Part shown: positions 46,545 through 57,129 of the stretch, piece after piece | Layout of the letters: each line of letters starts with the position of its first letter | Position numbering within the stretch: the first letter of the stretch is position 1 | Assembly: GCF_007655135.1 (NCBI RefSeq) | Contig: NC_045130.1 | Location: forward strand, 15,500,001-15,564,000 | Origin: Punica granatum | Lineage: Eukaryota > Streptophyta > Magnoliopsida > Myrtales > Lythraceae | Length of the DNA: 64,000 nucleotides | Reading direction: 5' to 3' | Translations under genes and position numbers: made by a program | Notes under the pieces: model-generated | The model's database searches: none | What the model was told of the DNA's origin: nothing | What the model saw: the letters and a program-made list of their open reading frames with translations, nothing else

Positions 46545-46710
46545 TGGCAAGGTCATGTGTGACTAATCATGCTTTTCACCATATCCTTAAGTATCATGTT
46601 TCGTCTCTCAACAACACCATTCGTATTAGGACTGTCTAACATGGTGTACTATGGGATGATATTTATTCCTCTAGGGATTTAACAAAAAATCTTAGATGGT
46701 GTTCACGTAA
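46545..46710 (-). pseudogene. Copia integrase fragment
   Basis: Minus-strand translation gives NTNGVVERRNMILKDMVKSM, the conserved integrase segment just after the catalytic core in Ty1/copia polyproteins. Homology stops near 46540, where a different repeat takes over, so the reverse transcriptase and RNase H parts are missing. Frameshifts and a stop follow directly. Confidence 0.75.
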
Positions 46711-47389
46711 CCCATCCTTAATCCTTTTGCAAAGTCAGTTTTCAATCTCGGCCCTTATAGGACTTTCCAGTGCTTGAGACTTTTAACTAATTAGATATAG
46801 GTGATCATATCGAAAGCAATAGTCTCTGAATGAAGCATTATTGATCATTCTAAAAAACCATAAGGAAAATCCATAAATATCCAAATGGATAGTTTTAAGA
46901 TGCTTGAACTCTGATTGGCACTTAATCTTGTGATGTTTGTCTATTTCCATTATATACACTCAATGTAGATTTCAAAGTCCGCCAAATCAGGGAAATCAAG
47001 AATTCCAATAGACACAAGACCATATACATTATTCAAACATGTGATCTAAGCGCTTGTGTCATAAATTAATTGAACTCTCATCAGTTAATTTACGCTTCGT
47101 ACCATGTGAAATTGTATGCAAGATTTTACTCTATGAGGTAATAGTATTAACCAAAAAATAGGTTATCATAACCAGATAAAGAACCGGTACCACTAACATC
47201 TGAACTAAGAAAGAGATTGAACTTGCTATTTCTGAAAAAACAAGAATAACCGGATTTGTCCAATTTAGAAATAAAAACTTAATTCCATCTAAAAGATGGA
47301 ATAAGTTTCTTTCAGGTGTAGATAACAACCAGTCCTTAATAATAACCTAAAAGTGCATTTAGCCTCAACTTAAACTAATTTGCCATTAC

Positions 47390-47720
47390 CCCATATAAAT
47401 GCATCTTTCGGAATCAATTGACGTTTGGCATTTCAGACAACTTTGCATGGACATGCTTATGTGAATAGTGATATCCGAATCCATCCACCAAATGTGTCTA
47501 GGTACAGAAGATAAATTAACCATAGAACAAACCAAAAAATGAGAAGTTTGCCTTTTGTACCATGCTAGACGTGATACTTAATAAATTCATTAAATATGTG
47601 TCCACTGACCTTGCAAAAGGAACAATTAGAAATCTTATCATGTTCTTTCTGCTGTGGACACTCACAGTTTCCTTAGCCTTATTTCTTTTCTTGCCTTTGT
47701 TAAGAGAAGTTAATGCCAAG
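47390..47720 (-). pseudogene. Copia zinc knuckle and protease fragment
   Basis: Minus-strand frames read a CCHC knuckle with its second half damaged (NCSFCKVSGHIFNEF) followed by a protease remnant WWMDSDITIHIS, where intact elements have an active-site D-S/T-G-A-T-x-H. The Gly of the catalytic triplet is lost and frames change, so it is dead. Confidence 0.7.
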
Positions 47721-47955
47721 AGAGTACTTTCTATCTTTTCTTACAGTTTCCTTAGCCTTAAATTTACTGAATGTGCAAGAAGATTTATTGAAAACCAGAT
47801 GTACTAGAAGGTCGTCAGACAGCTTTACCTTAAGTGCCTTTAGTATTGAAGCAAGATTAGACTCTCTTTTTTTTTATAATGCACTCCCTTATGTTCCCCT
47901 TGCCCTTACACATTAATGAGATAAGATTTGCTAAAGCATACTCATTACAGCCCTT

Positions 47956-48234
47956 TCATTTTTTTTTCGAAATGCTTCTTAATAGAAGTAAGGAACAATT
48001 TGACATTATTCTCATAAGACAAAATGCCCCCTTGAAATTTTCTAAAATTGCATACTTTATGATCATTAAATTCAAGCAATCAAAACGATCCCACCACTCA
48101 AAGTCCCTTTTGTCCTCAGGGGACTTGCAGTTGTTAGAGCGGCAAATTGTACCATCTTGAAGTGCCAAGTTCATATCTATACAACCAAGAACAATAAAAA
48201 ATATTTTCATTCCAGACCTTAAAACTTGTGTCAT
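47956..48234 (-). pseudogene. Copia gag (UBN2-type) fragment
   Basis: Minus-strand 92-codon frame with LGCIDMNLALQDG and KRDFEWWDRFDCLNLMIIK, which match the start of plant copia gag polyproteins (usual form: LGCMDLDLALR ... KRDFERWERSNRMCLMIMK). It continues into further broken gag sequence down to about 47700. Confidence 0.7.
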
Positions 48235-49864
48235 TTAGCACCATGATGAAATTAAGTGTAACATTAATAGAGGTAAATAAGTATCAACTGAACATAGAAC
48301 AAACGAAGGAAAAAATAAATCAGCTTACTCAATCAATAAAACCGATAAATACATGAATAAATAGTGGCAGGTCCCATTACAAGATACGTAACACAACATT
48401 GACAATCCATCTATGGACATGAAATATCAACTTGTAAACGGTACTCTCAGTGCAGTAATCAAATACAAACAATCAGTCCTGTCAAATAATAAGCATTCCT
48501 ATGGGCAAACCTACTATTCACATGGAAAACCTTATGATAGTCTCATATTTATTACCGCAGAGTATATAAGGAATCCAACCAAATAGTAACCTTCCTATGG
48601 GCTGATCACTATTCGCATGAAGTTCCAAACATGCAAAATACATCATATATTCCAAATAGGTTAATCTATATAAGAGAGCTCACCATGGTGAGATGTTGTT
48701 TCAACTAACCTATTCATAATATTTGAGATTCCATAAACAAATTGCCATTATTTATTTTCAGACCTAAGAACCGGTCAAAATTAGATTTGAAATGTCCAAA
48801 ATCGAGCATGGAACACCTAACGAAGTTAATTAATCTGAACCATACTTAATTGGCCTTGAACTGGATCGAATGGGCTTGAACCGGTTTAGAAATGAACTGA
48901 ACCGGACATATTCTGACCGAAACGATCAAACTGACCAAACCGATCAAACTAACCAGAAACGGTCAAACTGGTCAACTCTTGACCATAGAGTCAAACTGGG
49001 CTGGATCTTGTTAACTTGGGCTTGAGCCCAAGCCCAGCCTAGAAGGACTGAAGCGGATCGGACCAGTCTGTTTGGGCCGAAACCCAACACTAATTCAGGT
49101 CGGACTTAAACTGGAGCGGGCCTAAACTGGTGGGTCGGACGAAACCGAAATCGACCCGGTTCGGGTCAACTTCACTTTCTTCGCCCGACTCCTCACCCCA
49201 GCCCCCCTTCACCTCTCCCGACACCCTAGTGCCGCCCCTGCAAAACCGCCAATCACGGCCACCATCATGCCGGCAATGGCTACCCTAGTGTCTGACCGTG
49301 ATCATCAGGGCTGGACTACGCTCGATTGCAGCCGCTTGGAGAGGACAAAGGTCGGGAATTGCTCGAGGTCGGGAGGAGTATTAGCTAGGGTCGAGAGCTA
49401 CGAGTTGATTTCGGCACAGCGAGGCAGCAATCGAACGACCCGCCACCTTAGACTCAACTTCTGACTCGAGAGGTGCTCGATCGATGGCCCGTGACGACGA
49501 GGCGCGATACCAGTAGCGGGAACCAACGTCCCAGACCACTAGGCGCTGTTCGCGGTCGCTTCTACAGGGTCTCGGGTATGCAATCGCAGACTAGCGACCA
49601 CCAGCCCACCGAAGTGATGCTCGTTGCCATGTCCGATGGCTGGTGTTGCTCTGTGGCCACCACCTTCGGGCTCCCAGAGGGCTGCCCGTGGCCAACGAAG
49701 CCCTAATCAACCCACAATTTACCTTTATGCAAACTCTAATCTGACCTGATTAAACCTTAATCACAATAATTAAACATGAACACTTAGTAAGCTTTAATCC
49801 GAATCCAAAATCACAAACCCTAATTTCATGAACCCTAATTCTCAATTATTCAAATATGCGTGGC

Positions 49865-49880
49865 TTTGATACCAATTATC
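49865..49880 (-). other. Retrotransposon primer-binding site
   Basis: Minus-strand TTGGTATCAAAGCCA resembles the TGGTATCAGAGC primer-binding site of plant copia elements, which pairs with the 3' end of initiator tRNA-Met. It fixes the end of the 5' LTR and the element's orientation. Confidence 0.75.
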
Positions 49881-49922
49881 AGAAAATCGAATTCTAGAAG
49901 TCCCAAAATCACACATGCTAAT

Positions 49923-50151
49923 GTTGCGTTTGGTTTCATAATAAAATTTTAAAATCAAATTTTAATTTTGAAAAAGAGTGGTATAAATGGGGCCCACCTT
50001 TTGACTTTGTATGAATTATGTTGTTTTATTGTGGAAAAAGTGATATAAATAGGGTCCACTCTTTGACTTTGTATGAGTTATTTTGTTTTGTAGTGGGTAG
50101 AGTTAAGTTAAAATTGTGATTCTAAAATAACACTATGAAACCAAACATGGC
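49923..50151. mobile_element. MITE with GCGTTTGGTTTCATA termini, inserted in the LTR
   Basis: The left end TGCGTTTGGTTTCATA and the right end TATGAAACCAAACATGGC are inverted repeats. The interior contains two similar halves (GGTATAAATGGGGCCCAC and GATATAAATAGGGTCCAC). It lies between the primer-binding site and the recognisable LTR body. Confidence 0.65.
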
Positions 50152-50159
50152 ATAAATCA

Positions 50160-50551
50160 TCGAGAGATTTTAATTGAATTGGAAGCGTATCTGAATCCAT
50201 AGCATGGGTTGTGTGAGCAAAGGTTGGGTATGTGGTCTTCCAAGTCAAATACCAGAATTTGTGTTAGTCTCGTGAGCTCAGATGACTGCCTTTTAATGTA
50301 CGACTCGGAGACCATAATCCTTCAATTGCATCTAAGTACTTGAGGTTATGTAATTTATAATTCAATCCATCATAGAACTAGATATTACATTAAGGTATCT
50401 GCAGAGTAATTCTCATATTTTATCAGGATATCATTAAGGCCCATTATCTTAAATTTCATCAGATCACTTAATCGAGCTTACAATTAAGATAACCCATAAT
50501 ACATAACGATTAATACATCTATCAGACCACGTCGTTGAATAAAATTCAACA
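50160..50551 (-). repeat. Copia 5' LTR body
   Basis: The minus strand begins TGTTGAATTTTATTC. It aligns along its length with the solo LTR at 55535-55878 (shared GGAGACCATAA/GGGGACCATAA, CACTTAATCG, AGAACTAGA/GGAACTAGA, TTGAATTGGAAGC/TTGAATTAAGGAAGC). Confidence 0.7.
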
Positions 50552-50599
50552 TGGCCCAGTCCGAGATTTGGATAAGGTTTATTTGTTATTAGCTGATGC

Positions 50600-52240
50600 A
50601 TAATTATTTTTCATACGATGTCTCACTGTACAAGTTTTGCTCAATATATTATGAGTATCTGATGCATACAGATTGGGGAGTTTTTCTTCATTTCTTGGGC
50701 AATATATATACCACAAACACAAACATTTATAATATTTCATCCCACTAATTGTCATAATTGCAAAATAAAAACTAAAAGTAGTAAATATAGATACCCGCAC
50801 AGCACAGGTTGTAAAATTAGTTTTATATAGTTTATATAAAAATAGTCTTTGTATATTAGATAAATTAGATTAGTTAATTACTATACGCTCGGGCTGGGCT
50901 TTATTAAGCTCGTATATTGGGACCGCCTAGAAAGATTTTCAAGTTGAAATATGGGATCGACAAATCGCGACAGCATAACTCATCAATCCTTGCTCCAGCA
51001 ATATCCATTTTCTTTCAACCAACTTCACCAATCCAACCGATTCAATTAATAAACAAGGGCAGCATTTCTTCATCATCTTGCTGGTCGATCGATTTAATTT
51101 GACTTATTGCAGTGGGCTAATATATATAAATAATATTTATAATAATGTGTTGAGAAGACGACGACGAGGGGCTGCTTTCATGTTCTGGAAAGATGTATAC
51201 ACATGCAATAAGTATCAACCGAACCCATTGGAGATATCTGCATTCGGACCTTGCAAGGGAAATAAGATGTAGATTGTCGGGTGTATGCGTCAATCAAGAT
51301 CTTAAGCACCATCTCTTAATTGTGGCTGTGATATTTGCTGGGGCTGACTCCATTTCTTCCTACGATATCTGTTCCCGAACAACTTTGGAAGCGTGTCGCA
51401 ATCCGGTCGTAAAAGAGATGCATGATCACATTAATTCGTCGATAGAATCAATGTCACATAGCAGGCATGGTTCCGTTGGATCCAATGTAAATCTTATCTA
51501 TGGTGAAATCTCTTGAGGGTAAGCTAGGGCGAATGAGCCCCATATATAAGTATATATGTGCCATAACGCTGAGCCAAGTGCAAGCTGTAAAATGAGATTA
51601 ATAATTTATGAATTTTGACATCTATATGCCTATGGCTCCATAAGGTTAGGTGCGTCGATTGAGTGCTTTCCATTGGGCAACTCGGGAAAGTTCAAAATAA
51701 TGCTCAGAAATTGCACTTCTTGTCCACAATATATTGGATATTTCTTGTAAATGTCAACTGCAGCCATTGAGATTGAAAGAAAACTACAAACGTCACCATT
51801 GATATGCGAGAATGAAATAAAATAAACAATTCTTGATAAAAAAAAATACAATCGTCTAATTGTATTTCTTCATATTGTCATGTTTCAACATAAAAACAAC
51901 AATTTTTCTTTAATTATCATTCCTTTTTTTTAAATTATAATCTTGTGTAATAAATGGATTATTATATTAATCTATACTTTGAGTTTTATAGCACATCTAC
52001 TGACTCTAATGAATATACAAGCATATTTATTTTTCTATTGCTAAAGAGGGCTATGAAATTAGTATAAAGAAATAAAAAAGGAAGTCTAAATAAAGTGACA
52101 TATGATGTTTAGCTGACGAGAATTAAATTTGATTATCAAGTAATGGCATGTGCTACTCGGAATTACACCACAATTCTCAATAAGTATATGGATATATATT
52201 TTTATATATGTATATAGTGTCACACATAAAAAGATATTGT
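50600..52240. other. Intergenic, no assigned gene
   Basis: It holds a 107-codon plus-strand frame at 51193-51516 that I do not recognise. Base composition there is less AT-rich than around it, so a decayed exon is possible, but there is no supporting domain or partner exon. Confidence 0.35.
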
Positions 52241-52242
52241 GA

Positions 52243-52410
52243 TACATCAATACATGTTAGTTTAAGTAGTTTGGCGCTTGTTTCTTTTAAGTAAGGTCTC
52301 GATTTGAGTATTGTGAATACAAAAAATTCATATTGTGAGAGTTTTAACCCCTTAGCGGATTGACGAGGCTCTAATAGGATTATTCGCGGCATGTTAGATT
52401 TTCGGATACC
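52243..52410 (+). mobile_element. tRNA-derived SINE, family S1, copy b
   Basis: Plus strand: degraded A box (TTTAAGTAGTTTGGCGC), B box-like TCGATTTGAGTATTG, body TTGTGAGAGTTTTAACCCCTTAGCGG and 3' end TTTTCGGATACC. It is followed by an A-rich stretch. More diverged than copy c. Confidence 0.65.
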
Positions 52411-52419
52411 AAAAGCACA

Positions 52420-53530
52420 AAAAAAGAAGATGTTTTACAAGCGTGGTTAATATAAAAAATCACTGCCATGAACAGTCCATTTGCTATCCTAACTTTATTG
52501 GCCTATACTCGATCAATCGGCTATCTTGTGCTATGTGACTTCGTTTAGCAATACAAAGTAGATTAACAACAAAAATGAAGAAAAATAAGAGGCCAAGGAA
52601 GGCTAGCAGTAGCAAATTATAGGTATCGTCTATATCAACCCCAAAACTATATTGCGATTTTCACGAAAAGAATGTTGACAAGAGTTGGTTCAAGTAGGAT
52701 CTATATAGAAACTGTGCAATATATTCTTGTATATGTCATGGACATGCGATCCGATTTGGCCATTATCATGGACCATTCAGTATTTATAGCTATTTGTTGG
52801 TACCATAATTTGATGATATAGCAATGCTTTCTCCTTCGGCATGGAGCTTGTTAAATGGTCAAGAACTTGTTAAAATCAAGTATATTTTTAATTTGGATTT
52901 CCACTCCATACTTTTACCCAAATTAATATATATATGCCCAACAGGTCTTGCATTTTCATTATCTAAAATTATTTGAAATGACAAGGGGTGACGAGCGGAG
53001 CAATGACAAGTCATGTCAAAGTTATTGGGTTAAGATGACGGTAGAGATATAGTGGAACCTAAGAACTCGTGTGTTACATTAGATCGTGCATGGATTCTGT
53101 CGATGGATTATGTCAAGTTATCTGACAGAGTGACTTATTTTTTGAAAGTAATACTAACTCAAACCCCATATGTGTACGTATACATTATATAAATCACATG
53201 AATTCCTAATTAACAGGAATGAATCCGAGAAAAACATAGGAAACCTCGGCATGACTTCCAATTCACTAAAATTAGCAAAAGCATGCACACACGTTCTATT
53301 AATTAAGTTTCAACCACAATAATACAGATAAATATTAATTATAACGACATTTTTTTTTCTAATTTCCAATTTCGATCTCTGCACTCAAATTCTGACTTGT
53401 CCCAGCTTGAAAGGCATTATTACACCAGACACCATTATGTTCGAAACCCAAGTGTAGCCTTCACTAAGCTAAGTGATCGAAGAAGTTCACTCCTACTTGC
53501 ACCAGAAAGCAAATATTTATGTTTGGATAA
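52420..53530. other. Intergenic / downstream of PRP gene
   Basis: No gene recognised. The right end is probably the 3' untranslated region of the minus-strand PRP gene. Confidence 0.45.
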
Positions 53531-53534
53531 TATC

Positions 53535-54996
53535 TTAAGGGTGATGGTACGGAGGGACCTTAGGGAGGGAAGGATGCTTAGGAAGCGGCGGGCATGGCGG
53601 CTTATAGAATGGGGGGATCTTCGGGATTGGAGGAAGCGGCTTCTTATATACAGGAATTGGTGTCGGGAGCGGAAACTTGGGGACCGGAGGCAGAGGCTTG
53701 TGGACTGGAATAGGAGGAAGCGGCTTCTTATATACCGGAATGGGTGGTGGAAGTGGCTTCTTGTACACTGGAATAGGAGGAAGCGGCTTCTTATATACCG
53801 GAATGGGTGGTGGAAGTGGCTTCTTGTACACTGGAATAGGAGGAAGCGGCTTCTTATATACCGGAATGGGTGGTGGAAGTGGCTTCTTGTACACTGGAAT
53901 AGGAGGAAGCGGCTTCTTATATACCGGAATGGGTGGTGGAAGTGGCTTCTTGTACACCGGAATTGGTGGCAGCTTGAACTTCGGGATTGGGGGACAGGGC
54001 TTCTTGAATTTTGGGACGGGAGGTGGGAGTGGCTTCTTGTATACAGGAGGCTTGTACACTGGTGGCTTCTTGTATACGGGTGCTGGTGGCGGGAGAGGCT
54101 TCTTGTATACAGGAGGCTTGTACACTGGTGGCTTCTTGTATACGGGTGCTGGGGGAGGGAGAGGCTTCTTGTACACCGGAACCGGGGGTGGTTTAGGCTT
54201 CTTGTAGACTGGAACGGGTGGTGGGAGAGGCTTCTTATAGACCGGAACGGGTGGTGGGAAAGGCTTAGCGTAATAGGGTGCCGGCGGTGGGAGTGGCTTC
54301 TTGTAAATCGGGTGGTGTGGGAAGTGCTTAAACCAAGGGTGGTCTTTATGCAAAGGTGGCCACTTTGGTAGTGGGGGCAATTTGGGCAATGGTGGGTGCA
54401 TGAAGAAAGGCCAGAGGAAGGCTGAGGAGCAAGTCACCGGCGAGAACTTTAGCTTGCCCGCCAAGCCAAATGTGTGCTTGCCTTGCTCCACGGATTTGAA
54501 GACAACCTTGGAGGAGTCGAAGGAACCATGGACAGGGCAGGGCTCTGCGGAGGCACTGTGAAGCTGGGCATAGCACTCTTCCTTCAACTTGCCATTTTGT
54601 ACCATTTCATGGCCAAGAGACACCGTGAACTTGCCTTGCTTGCTGAGCACCCCGACTCCCCTTCTCTTGATCTCCCCATTTGCCTTCTTGCAGTCAATCG
54701 TCACCTGAAGCCCTGGAACAGTAAAATGCATATAATGAAACTTTTACATATACATTTGGTATGGCAATTGTACGGAGGATCATGCAAGAACCTGAAAGTG
54801 TGTACGTGTTTGGGGACAGGGGGGACTCATTTTTACCTTTGAAGGCCTTGCTGGGCTCGACATTAGTGCTCTGACACTCTGCACATTCCCCGAACCCAAC
54901 AACCTCGATAACTGCCGCAGTTGTCTTGACTTCTCCGTAGCAGGAAGAGCTCAAGTACAGCAGTTGCAGGCACAAAGCTGCTGCCAAGATCCTCAT
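53535..54996 (-). CDS. PRP2: Proline-rich cell-wall protein, PRP2/PRP4 type, two exons
   Basis: Exons on the minus strand: 54996-54837 and 54712-53535; the GT-AG intron of 124 bases joins AFK|G|LQVTI in frame to give 445 residues. A signal peptide (about 1-21, ending SSCYG) leads to a Cys-containing N-terminal domain (about 22-155; GECAECQ, VTIDCKK, ECYAQL, CPVHGSF) of the Ole e 1-like sort found in Arabidopsis PRP2 and PRP4. The remainder is a repetitive wall domain of KKPLPPP-x-PVY units rich in Pro, Lys, Val and Tyr, expected to be hydroxylated and insolubilised in the wall through Tyr/Lys cross-links. Towards the C-terminus a 21-residue unit is repeated four times almost identically. A TATA box and a normal leader precede it. 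Long open frames on the other strand are by-products of the repeats. Confidence 0.93.
53707..53958 (-). repeat. 63-bp coding minisatellite, four copies
   Basis: Copies start at 53707, 53770, 53833 and 53896 and are virtually identical over 63 bases each (last base of the fourth differs). Each unit encodes 21 residues containing two KKPLPP blocks, so gain or loss of a unit keeps the frame. Diverged repeats of the same kind continue to about 54290, including a ~75-base pair near 54037-54175. Confidence 0.93.
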
Positions 54997-55082
54997 CGGG
55001 ATCAGTGCTCTGCTCTGGTCTCTCTGTCTCTTTAATGAAGCAACTTCAGACTCTCTACTATTGTTATCAGAACATTCATGAA

Positions 55083-55120
55083 CAGAGAGAGAAACCTCTC
55101 TCTATCTCTGTCTATCTCTG
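55083..55120. repeat. GA/CT tract in PRP leader
   Basis: AGAGAGAGAAACCTCTCTCTATCTCTG lies in the probable 5' leader of the PRP gene. It is partly self-complementary. Confidence 0.65.
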
Positions 55121-55157
55121 ATCAAGAGATGGTTTGAGTCCTCTGCAGAAGGCCTTG

Positions 55158-55165
55158 CTATATAA
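55158..55165 (-). promoter_or_regulatory. TATA box of PRP gene
   Basis: Minus-strand TTATATAG about 162 bases upstream of the start codon. It predicts a leader of about 130 bases containing the GA/CT tract. Confidence 0.6.
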
Positions 55166-55534
55166 TGATGTGGTGTTCAGCCTAATCAGTGATTCCAGAG
55201 GCAGGCACTCACCAACAATCGGTGCATTGAAGGAGCTCACATGAGGTTTGGGGCCCTCGTTGAATATGGCCTGTCCTTTTTCTTTTATTTTTTTATTTTT
55301 TTTTTCATTTTTAATGCAACCGACAATACCATTTGAAGATCGAGAATATTACATGCCATATCATTAGGTCGAGAGCACCAGTCAATTTAAATGCGTACTC
55401 GATTCTACTGTTTGGCAATTGAAGTCAATGTCAGGTTATCGGGCTTCCGTGTCTACACATTCAACAGCCGTGCTCCTTTTCGTCTCTTCCCCTCAGGCTT
55501 TGTCTAAAAACAGTTATGTTGGAGAAAGATAACT

Positions 55535-55878
55535 TTTTATTAAGGGGAATTGAATTAAGGAAGCAGTGTCTTAAGTCTCTAACGATGGGATTTGAGACTT
55601 AACACGTTTATTACGTGTAACGTGCGATCTGGGGACCATAACCCCCTCAATTGCGTTTAAGCATTCGAGATTAGTGTAATACATAATTCCGCCCATCTTG
55701 GAACTAGAAAACACTCACGGTATCTTCACATTAAATTTCACACTCTACTAAGATGTCCATAGCCCCATAATTTACAACTTGATCGATCACTTAATCGGGG
55801 CCAATGTATAGGACAACACGTGATACGTGACCAACTAATATAAATGTGTTGGACCACATTATCGAACAAAGTTCAACA
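55535..55878 (-). mobile_element. Solo copia LTR, diverged
   Basis: It is homologous to the LTR at 50160-50551, in the same orientation, starting TGTTGAACTTTGTTC on the minus strand. No internal retrotransposon sequence adjoins it, so it is probably a solo LTR left by recombination. The left limit is approximate. Confidence 0.65.
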
Positions 55879-55899
55879 CCATTGATTCATGTATGTGCA

Positions 55900-56670
55900 A
55901 TTACCAGTTGAAATGATGATCGGGGTGCGTGGGATTGTTTTAACCTTGACTCTAACATACCAAGTTGTTAATGAGAATGAACGTCGGCAACCAACATATT
56001 TAAAAATCTTAAAACTTATTATTGAAGGTAGAGCAATGCATTTATTAGTGTACTTGAAATTGCTTAGACATTGTGAGGCACCGGGACGGAACTAAAATCT
56101 TACTGCACGAAAACCCATCTGAAACCAGCCCAGTGCGTTAACAGGGAGACTATATTTGAGCTTACCGGTATCCCTCGAAGGCACTTACGCCTGTTAGGAT
56201 GCAAAAATGTTCTCCTGATATTATCAAACATCTGTTATTGTAATGTAAGTGGAAACTGCTGGTGCTACTCAATCTAATCATACCGACGAACTCTAAGAGC
56301 TCTGGATCGCTGACTCTATCCACGCAAGCTATTAATGAAAAAGAGAGGACGGATAGCAACGCAGCTCGGTCCAACGAGGTGACATTATCTTTTATTTATG
56401 ATGTCCCAACTACACTAGCAGAGTCCGTGGTGGTCTCTACCTCCATTTTCGACGGCAAATGGTGTGTTAAGAAAGTTAAAGCCAACTCTTACTGATCACC
56501 AGCCATACTCATTTTAATAAATTGATCGCTCTAATTTACATTGTCACAGAAAAAAGGGAAAAAGGAAACAAAATCTCTCATTGCTTTTATTGCAGAATTT
56601 TGCAACACAGAACTGGCAGCAGCACCCTTTTTCCACGGTTGGGTATCGATCAATTTGTTCATCCGTTACT
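55900..56670. other. Intergenic, unassigned
   Basis: No recognised gene. A 70-codon minus-strand frame (56162-56374) is unfamiliar and unsupported by flanking exons. Confidence 0.35.
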
Positions 56671-56673
56671 GGT

Positions 56674-56841
56674 AACATGGATTGGCTCAAACGGTTCGGC
56701 GCTTATTTCACTTAAGCGAAGTTTCGGATTCGAGTCCTTGTAAATGTAGAAAATTCACGCTGTGAGAGTTTTATCCCTTAGTGGGCCGACCTTGCTCGAC
56801 TAGATCAGTCGGGATTCAATTGGACTTCCGGATACCAGGAT
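56674..56841 (+). mobile_element. tRNA-derived SINE, family S1, copy c
   Basis: Best preserved member. A box region ATTGGCTCAAACGGTTCGGC, B box GGATTCGAGTCC, body GTGAGAGTTTTATCCCTTAG-TGGGCCGACC, and 3' end ACTTCCGGATACCAG. Confidence 0.75.
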
Positions 56842-56899
56842 TCACACCTCAAATTTGTTCATCTGTTTTGTCCATTTCTGCCCACACAGTGCTGACAAA

Positions 56900-57120
56900 G
56901 AATTTTAACTTTAACTTTAACTTTAACTCAACACATTACACAACAAAAATACACATTTTCCAAGTCAAAAATTTTAACTTTAACTTTAACTCAACACACT
57001 ACACAACAAAAACACACGTTTCTCAAGTCAAATTTATAATCACATTTCATTTGTCATTTTCTACAATCAAAATCAAAATCAAAATCAAAGTTATTTTGAC
57101 TCTGAATCCAAACGCACCAT
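56900..57120. mobile_element. MITE with CAAACGCACC terminus, copy 2
   Basis: The interior closely matches 22871-23062, including ACACATTTTCCAAGTCAAAA and the repeated AACTTTAACTTTAACTC words. The right end CCAAACGCACC is present; the left TTTGGTTT end is missing, so this copy is truncated. Confidence 0.6.
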
Positions 57121-57129
57121 TAGGTGCCT

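Larger units (their letters stand above)
46540..50552 (-). mobile_element. Decayed, truncated Ty1/copia retrotransposon
   Basis: Order on the minus strand: LTR from about 50551, primer-binding site at about 49865-49880, a long GC-rich leader (49150-49710 especially), gag, zinc knuckle, protease and part of integrase. This is the 5' part of a copia element. The 3' half (reverse transcriptase, RNase H, 3' LTR) is absent; the break is at about 46540. A MITE has inserted in the LTR. Many stops and frameshifts show it is old and inactive. Confidence 0.75.

Noticed and set aside
49267..49706. Two plus-strand frames of 65 and 77 codons in a GC-rich patch
   Set aside because: Opposite in direction to the copia element that contains them, no recognisable domain; high GC alone lengthens chance frames.
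53707..53958. Regularly spaced repeats, CRISPR-like at first sight
   Set aside because: The repeats are contiguous without variable spacers, code for protein, and the genome is a plant's.
53677..54207. 176-codon glycine-rich plus-strand frame (GGSGFLYTG repeats)
   Set aside because: It looks like a glycine-rich wall protein but is the third antisense reading of the same repeats and has no signal peptide.
53397..54371. 324-codon plus-strand open frame rich in Trp, Arg and Leu
   Set aside because: It lies antisense to the PRP repeat exon and is a by-product of its in-frame 63-bp units; the real gene is on the minus strand with a signal peptide, a Cys domain and a clean intron.
56162..56374. 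70-codon minus-strand frame with LLSVLSFSLIACVDRV
   Set aside because: No start context, partner exon or known family; kept only as unassigned sequence.
56900..57000. Telomere-like AACTTT repeats
   Set aside because: The unit is TTTAAC, not the plant telomere unit TTTAGGG, and the segment belongs to a MITE also found at 22871-23062.
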